From Pseudoalteromonas shioyasakiensis (GTDB lineage Bacteria > Pseudomonadota > Gammaproteobacteria > Enterobacterales > Alteromonadaceae), in contig NZ_JANIGL010000001.1 in the NCBI RefSeq assembly GCF_024518675.1, forward strand, positions 930,001 through 994,000: a stretch of DNA of 64,000 bases. The letters run 5' to 3'. Under the pieces are notes generated by a model that worked only from the letters and a program-made list of their open reading frames with translations, had not been told where the DNA came from and searched no databases. Shown one piece after another: positions 1 to 10,758 of this stretch (position 1 is the first letter of the stretch; every line of letters starts with the position of its first letter). Made by a program: the position numbers and the translations under genes.

Positions 1-32
1 TGCGTAAAAAACTCAACGCAGAAACCGAATAA
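1..32 (+). CDS. C-terminal end of upstream gene, probably glnD (partial)
   Basis: The first bases read in frame as RKKLNAETE followed by TAA, so a gene on the plus strand ends here, 9 bases before the dapD start. In many gammaproteobacteria glnD (uridylyltransferase/uridylyl-removing enzyme) lies directly upstream of dapD, and a charged helical tail would fit. Nine residues are too few to identify the protein; the assignment rests on known gene order only. Confidence 0.35.
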   Translation, partial: RKKLNAETE

Positions 33-41
33 GAGGACCGT

Positions 42-869
42 ATGTCAGATTTAAAAACCATGATTGAAAACGCCTGGGATAACCGCGATAGCATCAGCCC
101 AAGCACTGTATCAAGCGACGTTAAACAAGCCATTATTGATGCGCTTGAATTACTTGATAGTGGTGCCGCCCGTGTTGCTGAGAAAATTAGTGGCGAATGG
201 GTCGTTCACCAGTGGTTAAAAAAAGCCGTATTATTATCGTTTCGTATTCGTGATAACGAACCTATGAACGATGGTGTTAACCAGTTCTACGATAAAGTAC
301 CGCTTAAGTTTAGTGATTACACACCAGAGCAATTCCAACAAGGTGGCATGCGTGTAGTACCTAATGCCGTTGCCCGTAAAGGCAGCTTTGTCGGTAAAAA
401 CGTGGTGCTTATGCCCTCTTATGTAAACATTGGCGCATATGTTGATGATGGCACCATGGTAGATACATGGGCCACTGTAGGCTCATGTGCGCAAATCGGT
501 AAGAACGTTCATCTATCTGGCGGTGTGGGCATAGGTGGCGTTTTAGAGCCATTACAAGCCAATCCTACTATTATTGAAGACAACTGCTTTATTGGTGCGC
601 GCTCTGAAATTGTTGAAGGTGTGGTCGTTGAAGAAGGTGCTGTGATCTCAATGGGCGTATACATCAGCCAAAGCACGCGTATTTACGACCGTGAAACCGG
701 CGAAATCCACTATGGCCGTGTGCCAGCAGGTGCTGTTGTTGTACCAGGTGCATTACCATCAAAAGACGGAAGCCATAGTTTATATGCAGCTATTATCGTG
801 AAAAAAGTAGATCAACAAACCCGCGAAAAAGTGGGGATTAACGCCCTACTTCGTTCAATAGACGAATAA
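42..869 (+). CDS. dapD: 2,3,4,5-tetrahydropyridine-2,6-dicarboxylate N-succinyltransferase
   Basis: DapD transfers succinyl from succinyl-CoA to tetrahydrodipicolinate in the succinylase branch of lysine and diaminopimelate synthesis, in the cytoplasm. The 275 residues match the family's usual length. An alpha-helical N-terminal domain (about 1-100) is followed by a left-handed beta-helix of hexapeptide repeats (about 105-240) containing the stretches [20 protein letters not shown] and [11 protein letters not shown]. The ATG is preceded by an AAGAGGA ribosome binding site. It follows a probable glnD end, and a hairpin after the gene looks like its terminator. Confidence 0.97.
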   Translation: MSDLKTMIENAWDNRDSISPSTVSSDVKQAIIDALELLDSGAARVAEKISGEWVVHQWLKKAVLLSFRIRDNEPMNDGVNQFYDKVPLKFSDYTPEQFQQGGMRVVPNAVARKGSFVGKNVVLMPSYVNIGAYVDDGTMVDTWATVGSCAQIGKNVHLSGGVGIGGVLEPLQANPTIIEDNCFIGARSEIVEGVVVEEGAVISMGVYISQSTRIYDRETGEIHYGRVPAGAVVVPGALPSKDGSHSLYAAIIVKKVDQQTREKVGINALLRSIDE

Positions 870-915
870 ATCATAGCTGTAAGCTTTCAGCCGTAAGCGA
901 TCAGCTGATTTAGTT

Positions 916-957
916 AATAGCTGGGTTTGAGGATATCACTCCCAGCTATTTTATTTT
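916..957 (+). terminator. Hairpin terminator after dapD
   Basis: A 10-bp perfect stem (AATAGCTGGG / CCCAGCTATT) with a 15-base loop is followed by TTATTTT, 47 bases after the dapD stop. The T tract is interrupted, so it may be a moderate terminator. Confidence 0.6.
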
Positions 958-1041
958 CACTCAATACAAATTAATGAATTAAAACCAAGTGCCTACTTTC
1001 CGCTGTCAGATCACTAAACTGACGGCTAAAAATACTCCTTT

Positions 1042-2058
1042 TTACCATTTCGCATAATGATCTTCGGTAAAGCCCCACTCGCCATTGAGTGTAATCACTT
1101 CATTTTCGAGGGTGATTTGGCCATAAAAACGACCGAAGTGTTGGGTAAAGTTGCTGGCGATGATGAGTAAATTAGTTTTATCTTGGCGGTTACCTACAGG
1201 CTCAAAGGTTAGGTTTATGATGCCGTCGTTTGAGCGCAACTGCCATTGTCTGCAATCGTTTTTATCGCCATAACGCTGAAACTTAAAATCGACCATGTCT
1301 ATTTTTATTAAAGTGCCGTCTAGCCACAACGCATTTTCAGTAAAGCCTGTTTCGACAACGCCAGCAGCGAGGTTGAAACCTAAACGTCTGCCATCGGCTA
1401 AGGTGCAAGCTAAACTCCCCCAGTTCCAAAATGTTTCTCGGCGCATAAAGCCTGCGCTCCAATCAACACTCGCCAGCGCTTTTACTTGCCCAAGGTTGAT
1501 ATGTTTGCCTCGCCATTCGGCAGTGCCTGAGCAAGGTAGTGCAGCCACTTTTTGTGTAAAGTGGAAACCGGTAAAGCCCGCTCTTGCACAAACCGTAAGC
1601 GGGTTATAATTTACTGACTCATCAATGACAGCTTTTATTTTTAGGCCTGTTTTTAAGCATACTGTGACTTTACGTAAACCAGATCCAGCACTGATCGTGA
1701 CACTATTCACGCCTTTATGAAAATGTGCCTTGCCTGAGTTTGGCTTATTATCAATGTAAGTACTCATAGCAAATAAATTGGTAAAACTAAACTCCTCAAA
1801 TTCACCAGTGCTTGGGTGATACACATAGACAAAGCAGTTACTGGCAATTTTCAAATCCACAATCGCCAAACCAACAATAAGTGTTTCACAAGTAAAACTT
1901 ATAAACTGAAACTGATTAAATTTTAGCTTTTTCGCAAACGAGCTTGTTACCTTGCCCATGCTGTTGCGCAAGTCAAAATCCATATAGTTAATTTGTTCAA
2001 TCCCTTGCTCAAACACGCCAAACTGCGCGTTGCCACGGTGATCGATTAGTTTTTTCAT
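1042..2058 (-). CDS. DUF2804 family protein
   Basis: This 338-residue protein begins MKKLIDHRGNAQFGVFEQGI, has no signal peptide or membrane segment, and is rich in beta strands with many Trp and Phe residues. Its sequence (GFHFTQKVAAL, WSAGFMRRETFWNWGSLA, GRRLGFNLAAGVVETGFTEN, GFTEDHYAKW at the end) matches the character of DUF2804 proteins, which have no established function. That family resembles lipocalin/AttH-like beta-barrel proteins, so lipid-related binding is only a guess. It stands alone, divergent from the BCCT transporter and convergent with dapD. Confidence 0.7.
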   Translation of the reverse strand: MKKLIDHRGNAQFGVFEQGIEQINYMDFDLRNSMGKVTSSFAKKLKFNQFQFISFTCETLIVGLAIVDLKIASNCFVYVYHPSTGEFEEFSFTNLFAMSTYIDNKPNSGKAHFHKGVNSVTISAGSGLRKVTVCLKTGLKIKAVIDESVNYNPLTVCARAGFTGFHFTQKVAALPCSGTAEWRGKHINLGQVKALASVDWSAGFMRRETFWNWGSLACTLADGRRLGFNLAAGVVETGFTENALWLDGTLIKIDMVDFKFQRYGDKNDCRQWQLRSNDGIINLTFEPVGNRQDKTNLLIIASNFTQHFGRFYGQITLENEVITLNGEWGFTEDHYAKW

Positions 2059-2198
2059 GATCAGTAGATCCCGTTTACTATCAGCATTTTGCCAATTTGG
2101 GTAAAGAAAACATGCTACTTAATTAGCCAGCACTAAGTAGATGTAATAAGCTTAACAGGCATGCTTTAAAGTTAGCTTTTAATATTAGGGATTAATAT

Positions 2199-4229
2199 AT
2201 GACGAAAAAGACCTTCCGCTCAACTCTTTTGCTGCCTGTATTTTTACCTGCAGTTTTCATCATCTTATGTTTAGTACTTGGCACTATCAGCAACCCTGAA
2301 CTGGCCGGTGAAGCATTCAGTGTGACCTTATCATGGATAACTGAAACCTTTGGTTGGTTTTACATGTTGTCTGTCGCCATTTTCTTAGTTTTTATTGTCT
2401 CAGTTGCCGCCTCTAGTTGGGGCAATATAAAGCTTGGCCCTGACCATGCACAACCTCAGTACAGTTTTCCAGAATGGTTTGCCATGCTTTTCTCTGCAGG
2501 CTATGGGGTAGCGTTACTCTATTTTGGTGTCGCTGAACCTGTATTGCATTACGCCTCGCCGCCAAGTGGTGCGGCAGAAACCGTGGATGCGGCTAAACAA
2601 GCTATGCAAATAGCCTTTTTTCACTGGGGCTTTCATATTTGGGCAATATACGGCATTGTCGGGTTAGTTCTCGCTTACTTTGCGTTTCGTCATGGTCTAC
2701 CATTGTCGATTCGCTCCGCATTATACCCACTTATTGGTGATAAAATTCATGGCCCAATTGGCCATACAGTGGATGTGTTTGCTATCTTAGGCACTCTCTT
2801 TGGTATTGCCACCACGCTTGGTTTATCTGTGACACAAATTAATGCTGGCCTGCATTATTTATGGCCCAGTATCCCGATAAGTACCACAGTACAAATTATT
2901 GCGATTGCACTAATAACAGCCGCAGCCACCCTGTCCGTTGTTGCTGGTATGGATAAAGGGGTAAAGCGTCTTTCTATTTTAAATATGGTGTTAGCGATCA
3001 CTTTGATGACGTTTGTCTTTTTTGTCGGTTCAAGTATTCATATTTTAGAGTCTTTTTTGCAAAACACCGGAAGTTACTTAAGTGGTATTGTGGAGCGTAC
3101 TTTCAATTTACAAGCTTATAGCCGTAGCGATTGGATAGGTAACTGGACATTATTTATATTTGGCTGGACTATCGCTTGGGCACCTTTTGTAGGCATGTTC
3201 ATTGCTAAAATAAGCCGCGGACGCACCATAAGACAGTTTGTTGTAGGTGTAATGCTAGTACCGACTATTTTTACTTTTTTGTGGTTCTCTATTTTTGGCG
3301 ATACCGCCTTAAACCTGATTATGAATCAAGGTTTTGATACTTTAATAGCCGATGTACAAGCAAATCATGCTGTAGCGTTATTTCAATTATTTGAAGCGTT
3401 ACCTTGGTCATTCTTTATCTCGTTGCTGACGGTCATTTTGATTATTACCTTTTTTGTCACGTCCTCTGATTCAGGCTCCCTTGTTATCGATTCCTTAGCC
3501 TCTGGTGGCAGTGTTGATACTCCAGCATGGCAACGTGTATTTTGGGCTGTACTCGAGGGTACCGTGGCTGCCGTACTATTGATTGCTGGAGGATTAAGTG
3601 CATTACAAACCATGACCATCGCCAGTGCTTTACCCTTTGCGGTGATAATGCTACTTGCCACCTTTGGTCTATGGCGAGCATTGCGCATTGAGGGCCACCG
3701 TGATATTAGTCTGCAAGCGCATACGTTAAGCAATAGAAACCTCGATATCTCACATTGGAAGCATCGCTTAAAATCCATGGTTGACTATCCAAGTAAAGAT
3801 AAAGTGCATAGCTTTATCAGTCAGGTTGTTGTAAAAGCAATGCAAGAAGTGCAAACAGAGTTAAGCGCTCGAAAATGGCAAGCAGTTGTCGAATTTGATG
3901 GCGTTATGGGCCGTGCTTATTTAACCGTTGTTCGTCATGAACATGTTGATTTTGTTTATGATATACGAATGACTGAGCACGCTAAACCCAGCTTTGCGTA
4001 TGCAGAACTTAAACCAGAAGATCATACTCCTCAACTTTATTATCGCGCCGAGGTTTTCTTGCGACGCGGTGGTCTGTCCTATGACATTTATGGCTTTAAT
4101 GAAGGGGATATTGTGAAAGACATACTTGATCAATTTGAGAACTATCTGCACTTTTTAGATAACAGCCCAGGTGAATTACCATGGGATATGGCTGAGCATG
4201 ATGACATGCTAGATACAGATAAAAACTAA
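2199..4229 (+). CDS. BCCT family choline/betaine/carnitine transporter
   Basis: A 676-residue inner-membrane protein with about 12 transmembrane helices, matching betaine-carnitine-choline transporters that import quaternary-ammonium osmolytes with Na+ or H+. The family signature is visible around residues 320-350 (FGWTIAWAPFVGMFIAKISR), with the aromatic-rich GYGVALLYFGVAEPVLHY near 100-120. After the last helix (about residue 495) there is a soluble tail of roughly 175 residues, as in the long BetT-type members where such tails sense osmolarity. The substrate cannot be told from sequence. No bet genes lie nearby. It is transcribed alone, convergent with the next gene. Confidence 0.92.
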   Translation: MTKKTFRSTLLLPVFLPAVFIILCLVLGTISNPELAGEAFSVTLSWITETFGWFYMLSVAIFLVFIVSVAASSWGNIKLGPDHAQPQYSFPEWFAMLFSAGYGVALLYFGVAEPVLHYASPPSGAAETVDAAKQAMQIAFFHWGFHIWAIYGIVGLVLAYFAFRHGLPLSIRSALYPLIGDKIHGPIGHTVDVFAILGTLFGIATTLGLSVTQINAGLHYLWPSIPISTTVQIIAIALITAAATLSVVAGMDKGVKRLSILNMVLAITLMTFVFFVGSSIHILESFLQNTGSYLSGIVERTFNLQAYSRSDWIGNWTLFIFGWTIAWAPFVGMFIAKISRGRTIRQFVVGVMLVPTIFTFLWFSIFGDTALNLIMNQGFDTLIADVQANHAVALFQLFEALPWSFFISLLTVILIITFFVTSSDSGSLVIDSLASGGSVDTPAWQRVFWAVLEGTVAAVLLIAGGLSALQTMTIASALPFAVIMLLATFGLWRALRIEGHRDISLQAHTLSNRNLDISHWKHRLKSMVDYPSKDKVHSFISQVVVKAMQEVQTELSARKWQAVVEFDGVMGRAYLTVVRHEHVDFVYDIRMTEHAKPSFAYAELKPEDHTPQLYYRAEVFLRRGGLSYDIYGFNEGDIVKDILDQFENYLHFLDNSPGELPWDMAEHDDMLDTDKN

Positions 4230-4242
4230 ACTGTAAATCAAC

Positions 4243-4272
4243 AAGTACTCACAAGGATGTTGGTACTTTTTT
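4243..4272 (+). terminator. Weak hairpin after the BCCT gene
   Basis: AAGTAC pairs with GTACTT across a 14-base loop, followed by a T tract, in the 43-base gap between convergent genes. The stem is only 6 bp, so this is a tentative terminator. Confidence 0.35.
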
Positions 4273-4860
4273 CTATTTGCAACTATACCCTGTTAAGTCC
4301 ACCTGCTTTATTTGCTCGCCTTTACCTGCATAATCGTTATGCTTAATCATTAACGTGTTTTCTTTGACCTTAAAGCTAAAATGACCAAGCCAATCGAGTG
4401 TTGCAATAGGTGTTAACGTATAGAAACCGTTTTGGTCAGTGCACTGATATGAAAAATAATGAGTCGCTTCGCCAAACTTACCAACATCAGCGGTATAAAC
4501 ACTGATATTACCCTGTTGCTGATAATCATCAGCTTGGCTGCCAACTATAATATACATGGTACAAATAATTAAAAATATCGCACATTGTACGATTGCAAGG
4601 CCAAATAAAACGAGTATATAAAATTTGCTATACCTGTTACGCGTTGTGCCACACTCAGCTTGAGCTTTAGCAAACCGTGCCAGAAGTAGACCTCCTACAA
4701 TAACTAATATCAACTTTATCGGTATTAAATAGGCGCTTACTAAGTACATCGCCTTTTCACTTCGATACTGCAAGCCAAAGGCCATTGGTACAAATAGGCT
4801 GTCGATTAGCGGCAACAATATAAGTAAGCTTGCGAGCAACAGTTTTTTATTATTTATCAT
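4273..4860 (-). CDS. Hypothetical membrane protein
   Basis: I do not recognise this 195-residue protein. It has an N-terminal hydrophobic helix (about 7-27), a second at about 43-63 and a third at about 80-108, then a C-terminal region of about 85 residues (from SQADDYQQQGN) likely to lie outside the membrane, with two cysteines in YQCTDQNG and GYSCK that could form a disulfide. It ends opposite the BCCT gene and is separated from the mrp operon by that operon's terminator, so it is probably its own unit. Confidence 0.6.
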   Translation of the reverse strand: MINNKKLLLASLLILLPLIDSLFVPMAFGLQYRSEKAMYLVSAYLIPIKLILVIVGGLLLARFAKAQAECGTTRNRYSKFYILVLFGLAIVQCAIFLIICTMYIIVGSQADDYQQQGNISVYTADVGKFGEATHYFSYQCTDQNGFYTLTPIATLDWLGHFSFKVKENTLMIKHNDYAGKGEQIKQVDLTGYSCK

Positions 4861-4908
4861 AGTTAATAGCGTTGTATTATTCAGTACGAGTATTAAACAA
4901 TAGTAAGT

Positions 4909-4941
4909 AAAAAACCCGCTCAGATAAACTCAGCGGGTTTT
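4909..4941 (-). terminator. Rho-independent terminator of the mrp operon
   Basis: A stem AAAACCCGCT / AGCGGGTTTT with an 11-base loop lies 23 bases past the mrpG stop. Read on the minus strand it ends in a run of six T. The A-rich other flank may let it act in both directions. Confidence 0.85.
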
Positions 4942-4963
4942 ATTTTAAGATGAAGTTTGGTTT

Positions 4964-5296
4964 TTAATCGTCTTCAACGTTATCTAAACCTTTGGTGCCG
5001 TCTTTAGCTTTTAACTTATGGTGTATTGCTGATTTTATCAACATATAGCCACTGATGGGTGCTGTAATTAATAAGAAGATGGTGATCAATAACTCTTTCA
5101 CACTGATCCCCTCTTGTGTGGTACTAAAAAACACCATAGCGGCAATTAACACCCCAGCCATACCTAAGGTAGTTGCCTTGGTTGGGCCATGTAAACGCAT
5201 AAAAAAGTCAGGCATTTTAATAAGCCCAATTGAGCCAATTAAAATAAACGCGCCGCCAATTAGCAATAAAATAGACACTACCCATTCACTGTACAT
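4964..5296 (-). CDS. mrpG: Na+/H+ antiporter subunit MrpG
   Basis: MrpG/MnhG/PhaG is a small subunit of the Mrp-type cation/proton antiporter, a hetero-oligomer related to complex I membrane subunits. The 110 residues contain three helices and the family motif GSIGLIKMPDFFMRLHGPTKATTLG near the N terminus. It is the last gene of the mrp operon, 9 bases after mrpF, and is followed by a strong terminator. Confidence 0.93.
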   Translation of the reverse strand: MYSEWVVSILLLIGGAFILIGSIGLIKMPDFFMRLHGPTKATTLGMAGVLIAAMVFFSTTQEGISVKELLITIFLLITAPISGYMLIKSAIHHKLKAKDGTKGLDNVEDD

Positions 5297-5305
5297 AAAC
5301 TTACC

Positions 5306-5575
5306 TTATTCGATGATATCGCCGCGTAGCAAGTATTTACATACCGCTACGGTACTTACAAAACCAAGCATTGCAATAAGTAATGCAGCTTCAAAATACA
5401 GCCCTGTGCCCATACTCATGCCATATAAAATAATCAATGCAATTGTATTTATATACATAGTATCAAGCGCTAAAATTCTATCAGGAACTGAAGGGCCTAC
5501 CACCAAACGCCACAAATTCAGCAACAGGGATAGCCCTATCATGGCAAAGACGATTAAAAAAACCGTTTCTAACAT
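5306..5575 (-). CDS. mrpF: Na+/H+ antiporter subunit MrpF
   Basis: A small three-helix subunit (89 residues) of the Mrp antiporter. The segment RLVVGPSVPDRILALDTMYIN is the characteristic MrpF motif, with a conserved Asp in the first cytoplasmic loop. Its start overlaps the end of mrpE by 7 bases, indicating translational coupling. Confidence 0.93.
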   Translation of the reverse strand: MLETVFLIVFAMIGLSLLLNLWRLVVGPSVPDRILALDTMYINTIALIILYGMSMGTGLYFEAALLIAMLGFVSTVAVCKYLLRGDIIE

Positions 5576-6105
5576 TGAAAAATCTCCTTAAGAGGTGCTT
5601 CGTAGCGTTGTTTGATCGTATCTATTAATTCCTGCTCATCGGCTAAATCCAATACATGAATCAATAAATAGCGCTGTGTCGGCTCTTCCCCTTCCGGCAA
5701 TGATTCTGGTATGGGGTAAACTTCCGCACTCACAGTACCCGGTGTGAGTGACACTGTACTTGCCAAAATTGTAATTGGCATTTCATGACTAAGATCCAGC
5801 GGTACTTTTACAAACGCAGGACGTAGCTTTTTAACAGGCCCTAAAATCAATAATGCAACTTGTAAGTTCGCTGTGACAATATCGAACAGCACTAGCAATA
5901 ATTGTTTAATAGCCAGTCCAGGTTTGATGATTAACGGCTGCGGCTCACGAAATGGAAACGTGATAATTGGAATTAAAAAAGCAAATAATGTCGCGAGCAC
6001 TAAATGGCCTGGCGATACACTGTTATTTAACAACAGCCAGACAACAAATAATAAAAGGCTGCGAAATGGTGTTGGCAACCAACGATAACGGGATTCTAAA
6101 CGCAT
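5569..6105 (-). CDS. mrpE: Na+/H+ antiporter subunit MrpE
   Basis: MrpE (178 residues) is a membrane subunit needed for assembly and activity of Mrp antiporters. Two or three N-terminal hydrophobic segments are followed by a cytoplasmic C-terminal domain holding ILASTVSLTPGTVSAEV, a conserved MrpE stretch. The start overlaps the mrpD stop by a single base and the end overlaps mrpF, so the genes are tightly coupled. Confidence 0.93.
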   Translation of the reverse strand: MRLESRYRWLPTPFRSLLLFVVWLLLNNSVSPGHLVLATLFAFLIPIITFPFREPQPLIIKPGLAIKQLLLVLFDIVTANLQVALLILGPVKKLRPAFVKVPLDLSHEMPITILASTVSLTPGTVSAEVYPIPESLPEGEEPTQRYLLIHVLDLADEQELIDTIKQRYEAPLKEIFQC

Positions 6106-7622
6106 TATAAGCCTCCCTTAAGTACAGTATTAATACCCAAGGTTATGTCATGTAACTGTGTGGCTGCAGCAATCATATATTCAGTGATCGGGCCACCAAA
6201 AATAACCATCAATGGCGAACCAGCCAGTAGAGCAATCACCGCTATCACTTGCATGGGTTTGGCATTATCTTCCACAGGGTGGTCACGGTCTTGGTGTTTA
6301 CGTTCCCAAAATAAACTAGTACCTGCTCGTGTTAACGCAACCAATAAAGCAAAACTGGCAATCAAATACACTGGCCAAAAGATTAAAGCGCGTTCGCTAT
6401 CTAACGTCGTTTTTAATATCCAAACTTTTCCAACAAACCCAGATAACGGCGGCATACCCACTACTGCAAGTGCTGCAACAATAAAACACGCACCTAGCAA
6501 CACCGGTTGTGCAACGCCACGTCCAGGCGCTAACCTGTCTGCCACTTTACCACGCTGATGCGATATCAGATCCGCCAATAAAAACAAAGCGGCACAGACA
6601 AGTGTAGAGTGCACTAAATAATAAAGCAGAGCAGCTGTAGCACTAACATGCTGTATCGCAACTAACGCCACCAAAGTACCTACTGATACCACAACTAGGT
6701 TAGCGGTAAGCTTACGTAAGTCTTGCGCAGCAAGGACACCAATCGCACCAATAACAATGGTCGCTATCGCAAGCCCCCAAAGCCAAGGTTGCGCCATATG
6801 ATTTAAAGGCCCTGCATTTTCACCAAAGATCACAGTGTAAACACGTAGCATTGCGTACACACCCACTTTAGTCATAATTGCAAATAAAGCGGCAACAACA
6901 GGCATTGCACTGGCATATGTATTTGGCAGCCATAAATGCAGTGGCAACAATGCACCTTTTAAGGCAAAAACAACCAGTAATAATAAACCACCTATTTTCG
7001 CAAGGAAGACATCATCCCCTTGTAGTTGCGACACTTTAACCGACATGTCAGCAATATTTAAAGTACCTAATACACCGTATAAAATACCTAATGCGATTAA
7101 AAAGACACTCGAACCAATTAAGTTCAATATGACGTATTGCAATGCTGCACGGGTTTTATGTTTATCACCGGCATGCATCAGTAAGGCATAGGATGCAATT
7201 AGTAAGACTTCAAAGAAAACAAATAGGTTAAATAGATCGCCTGTTAAGAACGCGCCATTCACACCTAACACTAGAAAGTGGACTAGTGGGTGGAAAAAGC
7301 TGCCCTTTTCATCATCCCCTACACTGCTGTATAAAGCGACAGTAAGCGCTAAGAACGAGGTTAACACCACCATTAACACCGACAATAAATCAGCTACAAG
7401 AACAATGCCAAACGGCGCTTGCCAGTCACCAATAGCGTAGACAATAGGGCCATTTTTGTACACAGTGATTAGTAATGCAACGCTGACACACGCAGTGATG
7501 ATTGACATTACAATCGATACAACACGGCGAATTGGAATACTTTTACCACACGGTGGTAATAGCAAAATTATTGCCGCCAGCATGGGCAATAAAACAGGCC
7601 ATGACGCTATATGCTGAATCAT
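6105..7622 (-). CDS. mrpD: Na+/H+ antiporter subunit MrpD
   Basis: A 505-residue NuoM/NuoN-like proton-translocating subunit with about 14 helices. The family's conserved residues appear in FVFFEVLLIASYALL (the Glu of the fifth helix), FALKGALLPLHLWLPNTYASA and GMPPLSGFVGKVWILK. Together with MrpA it forms the ion path of the Mrp complex. Its start overlaps mrpC by 4 bases (ATGA). Confidence 0.95.
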   Translation of the reverse strand: MIQHIASWPVLLPMLAAIILLLPPCGKSIPIRRVVSIVMSIITACVSVALLITVYKNGPIVYAIGDWQAPFGIVLVADLLSVLMVVLTSFLALTVALYSSVGDDEKGSFFHPLVHFLVLGVNGAFLTGDLFNLFVFFEVLLIASYALLMHAGDKHKTRAALQYVILNLIGSSVFLIALGILYGVLGTLNIADMSVKVSQLQGDDVFLAKIGGLLLLVVFALKGALLPLHLWLPNTYASAMPVVAALFAIMTKVGVYAMLRVYTVIFGENAGPLNHMAQPWLWGLAIATIVIGAIGVLAAQDLRKLTANLVVVSVGTLVALVAIQHVSATAALLYYLVHSTLVCAALFLLADLISHQRGKVADRLAPGRGVAQPVLLGACFIVAALAVVGMPPLSGFVGKVWILKTTLDSERALIFWPVYLIASFALLVALTRAGTSLFWERKHQDRDHPVEDNAKPMQVIAVIALLAGSPLMVIFGGPITEYMIAAATQLHDITLGINTVLKGGL

Positions 7623-7966
7623 TTTTGCTCCTTGCTATTACTTTTAACAAGGTGACCATCTACATGGTCGTTTCCTAAGTCTGCACGTCCTCTTATTGCT
7701 AAGATAACTACAAAAGCAGTCATTGCAAAACCGATTACAATCGCTGTAAGCACCAACGCTTGCGGCAACGGGTCGGCATAATCAGCACCAGTACCCAGTA
7801 CAACGGCTTTATTAATTGTTAAGCGCCCTGCTGAAAATAAAAATAGGTTTACCGCATAAGAGAGCATCGTCAGACCTAATACAACCGGAAAAGTACGTGC
7901 TCGAAGGAGCAAGTAAATACCACAAGTCACTAAAATACCTACGCATGATGCGTATAACAGTTCCAT
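7619..7966 (-). CDS. mrpC: Na+/H+ antiporter subunit MrpC
   Basis: A 115-residue NuoK-like subunit with three helices. The stretch DPLPQALVLTAIVIGFAMTAF is the MrpC/MnhC signature. The start overlaps the mrpA stop by one base and the end overlaps mrpD by four, placing it firmly in the operon. Confidence 0.95.
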   Translation of the reverse strand: MELLYASCVGILVTCGIYLLLRARTFPVVLGLTMLSYAVNLFLFSAGRLTINKAVVLGTGADYADPLPQALVLTAIVIGFAMTAFVVILAIRGRADLGNDHVDGHLVKSNSKEQK

Positions 7967-10758
7967 TAAATATTTACCTCTTCTTTTGGTGCATCCGCTG
8001 TTAGCTTACCAAGGCTTGCTAAAATCATCAGCGTCGCGCCAACAACCGTTAAATAAACACCTAAATCAAATACGATGGCACTTGCCAGTTCAGTTTTACC
8101 GACAAATGGTATATCAAAATAATCGAACCATGTGGTTAAGAAAGGTCGACCAAAGGCCCAACTACCTAATCCGGTAAACATGGCGATAGCAATACCTGAG
8201 GCGATAATCTTGCGATAATTTACATCAAAGCGCGAGGTGATCCACACAGAGCCGCGAGCCATGTACTGCAAAATAAAGGCAATAGACGTTACTAGCCCTG
8301 CAATAAAACCACCACCTGGTAAATTGTGACCACGTAAGAAAATATAGGCCGATACTAATAAAGCCAGAGGTAATAAACTTTGTGAAATACTCGATAGTAG
8401 TATCGGGTAGCGTTCACGTGCCCACGGGCGCCCTTCACTATCACTAGCAGGCATAAACAGCGGTAAATTAGCGAGTAACTTATAAATACCCAGAGCAGCA
8501 ATACCTAATACGGTAATTTCGCCTAGCGTATCAAAGCCCCTAAAATCGACTAGAATAACGTTGACGACGTTAGTACCACCACCACCGGTTTTAGCATTGG
8601 CAACAAAAAAGTCTGAAATAGATTCAAGTGGACGAGTAAGTAACGCATAACAAATACTAGCAACCACCACACCAACAGCTGAAGCAATACCTAAATCACG
8701 AAGGATGCGTAAAGAGCTTGACTCTTTCGGCGTACGTTGTGGTAAGAAAAATAATGCCAACATAAGCAGTATTACCGTAACAACTTCTACGGTTAATTGC
8801 GTTAACGCTAAATCAGGCGCTGAGAAGCGAGTAAAGGCTACCGATACCATTAAACCGACTATTGATATCATTAACAGTGACACCATACGAGAGCGATGCC
8901 ACAACACGGTGCTTATAGCACCAATAATTAATAGCCCAGCCCCTATCGCATTATGAAAATCAATTGGTGTACTTGGCGCGGTACCTGCCAAAGCTCCCAT
9001 TTCAAATAATGGCCAACCTGCACACAATAGTACAACCGCCAGCATGACAACAATATAGCGTTGTAATGAACCGTTTTCAGTGCTTTGAATTTTGTCTTGG
9101 CTCCACTTAATCACGCTATATAACGCTCTTTCAAACGTCTTTTTCGCATTAAAAGCCGGCAATGAAGCTTGAAACTGAAATAAGTGTTTACGTTGAATAT
9201 AAATAAATATACCGCAACAAGTAGCTAAGAAGCTCATAAATAAAGGCAAGTTAAAGCCATGCCAAATTGACAATTTAAATTCTGGGGTTGCATCACCGAG
9301 GACAGCAAGGGACGCCGCGGTTAAAATGCCATCCACAACAAAATTAGGGAACATACCCACTAACAAGCACAGCACCACTAAAATTTCGATTGGCACACGC
9401 ATATAACGTGGTGGCTCATGAGGTGTTTTCGGCAAATCAATTGGATCACCATTAAAGAACACGTCATGAATAAAACGAGCAGAATACGCAACAGAAAACG
9501 CAGCAGCCAACGTAGCCAAGACTGGAATTAACCAAGACATAGAACCCAGCACCTGCTGGTGTAAGGTTTCAGCAAAAAACATTTCTTTTGACAGGAAACC
9601 ATTTAACAGTGGCACACCCGCCATTGCGGCAGCAGCAACCATCGCAAGGGTCGCGGTATAAGGCATAAAACGCCACATGCCATTGAGCTTACGCATGTCA
9701 CGAGTACCGGTTTCATGGTCGATAATACCCGTTGCCATAAACAAAGAGGCTTTAAAGGTTGCATGGTTAATAATATGGAAAATAGCAGCCACTGTTGCAA
9801 GCTCAGTATCTAAACCTAAAAGTAAAGTGATCAAACCCAGGTGGCTAATGGTTGAGTACGCCAGTAACCCTTTTAAGTCATGTTTAAACAATGCAATGTA
9901 GGCACCGACTAACAAGGTCGCTAAACCTGTCATCGCGACTAAAATAAACCAGGTATCGTTCCCCGCCAGTGCTGGGTGAAAACGTGCCATTAAGAAGATA
10001 CCCGCTTTTACCATGGTTGCAGAGTGCAAATAAGCACTTACCGGTGTAGGAGCCGCCATGGCATGAGGCAACCAAAAGTGAAATGGAAATTGCGCGGATT
10101 TAGTAAAAGCGCCTAATAGCACTAATACTAAAGCAAGCTCATACAAATCATGAGATTGAATTAATACACGGCTAGCCAAAATAGTATCAAGGTTATAACT
10201 GCCGACAATATCACCCAGTAGTAGCAAGCCACCCAACAAGGCTAAGCCGCCAGCACCTGTAACAGCCAAGGCCATTCTTGCACCTTTACGGGCTTCAGAT
10301 TTATGCCACCAATAGCTGATCAATAAGAAAGAACTAATACTAGTTAGCTCCCAAAACAGCCATAATTGAATAACATTGTTAGACATAACAATACCAAGCA
10401 TGGCGGTCATAAACAGCATTAAATAACTATAGAGTTTCGGCATCGAATCATTACTACTTAAGTAATAACGCGTATAGAAAATAACGAGCGAGCCTATGCC
10501 TAAAATCATAAAAATGAATAATAGACTTAAACCATCTAAACGAAATGCGAGTTCCATGCCCAATGCCGGGATCCAATCAAGGGTATAACGGATTGTTTCT
10601 CCGCTTAATACGGCTGGAGTATGGTAAATCGCAATCGCTAACGCACACAAAGGTGCAATTAAAGTTAAACTCGTGGTTTGATTACGAGATAATTTGCCGG
10701 TGCATGAAGAAATAACACTGCCAATTAAGGATAACAAGGGTATCCAGAGCAAAGTCAT
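7966..10758 (-). CDS. mrpA: Na+/H+ antiporter subunit MrpA with fused MrpB domain
   Basis: This 930-residue protein combines the NuoL-like MrpA core (helices through about residue 640; motifs [15 protein letters not shown] and [22 protein letters not shown]) with the MrpA C-terminal part ([16 protein letters not shown]) and a terminal MrpB domain (about 790-925; [13 protein letters not shown]). The fusion gives a six-gene operon rather than seven. Mrp antiporters expel Na+ in exchange for H+ and support salt and alkali tolerance; in a marine bacterium they also feed the Na+ cycle. First gene of the operon, with an AAAGG ribosome binding site before its ATG. Confidence 0.95.
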   Translation of the reverse strand: MTLLWIPLLSLIGSVISSCTGKLSRNQTTSLTLIAPLCALAIAIYHTPAVLSGETIRYTLDWIPALGMELAFRLDGLSLLFIFMILGIGSLVIFYTRYYLSSNDSMPKLYSYLMLFMTAMLGIVMSNNVIQLWLFWELTSISSFLLISYWWHKSEARKGARMALAVTGAGGLALLGGLLLLGDIVGSYNLDTILASRVLIQSHDLYELALVLVLLGAFTKSAQFPFHFWLPHAMAAPTPVSAYLHSATMVKAGIFLMARFHPALAGNDTWFILVAMTGLATLLVGAYIALFKHDLKGLLAYSTISHLGLITLLLGLDTELATVAAIFHIINHATFKASLFMATGIIDHETGTRDMRKLNGMWRFMPYTATLAMVAAAAMAGVPLLNGFLSKEMFFAETLHQQVLGSMSWLIPVLATLAAAFSVAYSARFIHDVFFNGDPIDLPKTPHEPPRYMRVPIEILVVLCLLVGMFPNFVVDGILTAASLAVLGDATPEFKLSIWHGFNLPLFMSFLATCCGIFIYIQRKHLFQFQASLPAFNAKKTFERALYSVIKWSQDKIQSTENGSLQRYIVVMLAVVLLCAGWPLFEMGALAGTAPSTPIDFHNAIGAGLLIIGAISTVLWHRSRMVSLLMISIVGLMVSVAFTRFSAPDLALTQLTVEVVTVILLMLALFFLPQRTPKESSSLRILRDLGIASAVGVVVASICYALLTRPLESISDFFVANAKTGGGGTNVVNVILVDFRGFDTLGEITVLGIAALGIYKLLANLPLFMPASDSEGRPWARERYPILLSSISQSLLPLALLVSAYIFLRGHNLPGGGFIAGLVTSIAFILQYMARGSVWITSRFDVNYRKIIASGIAIAMFTGLGSWAFGRPFLTTWFDYFDIPFVGKTELASAIVFDLGVYLTVVGATLMILASLGKLTADAPKEEVNI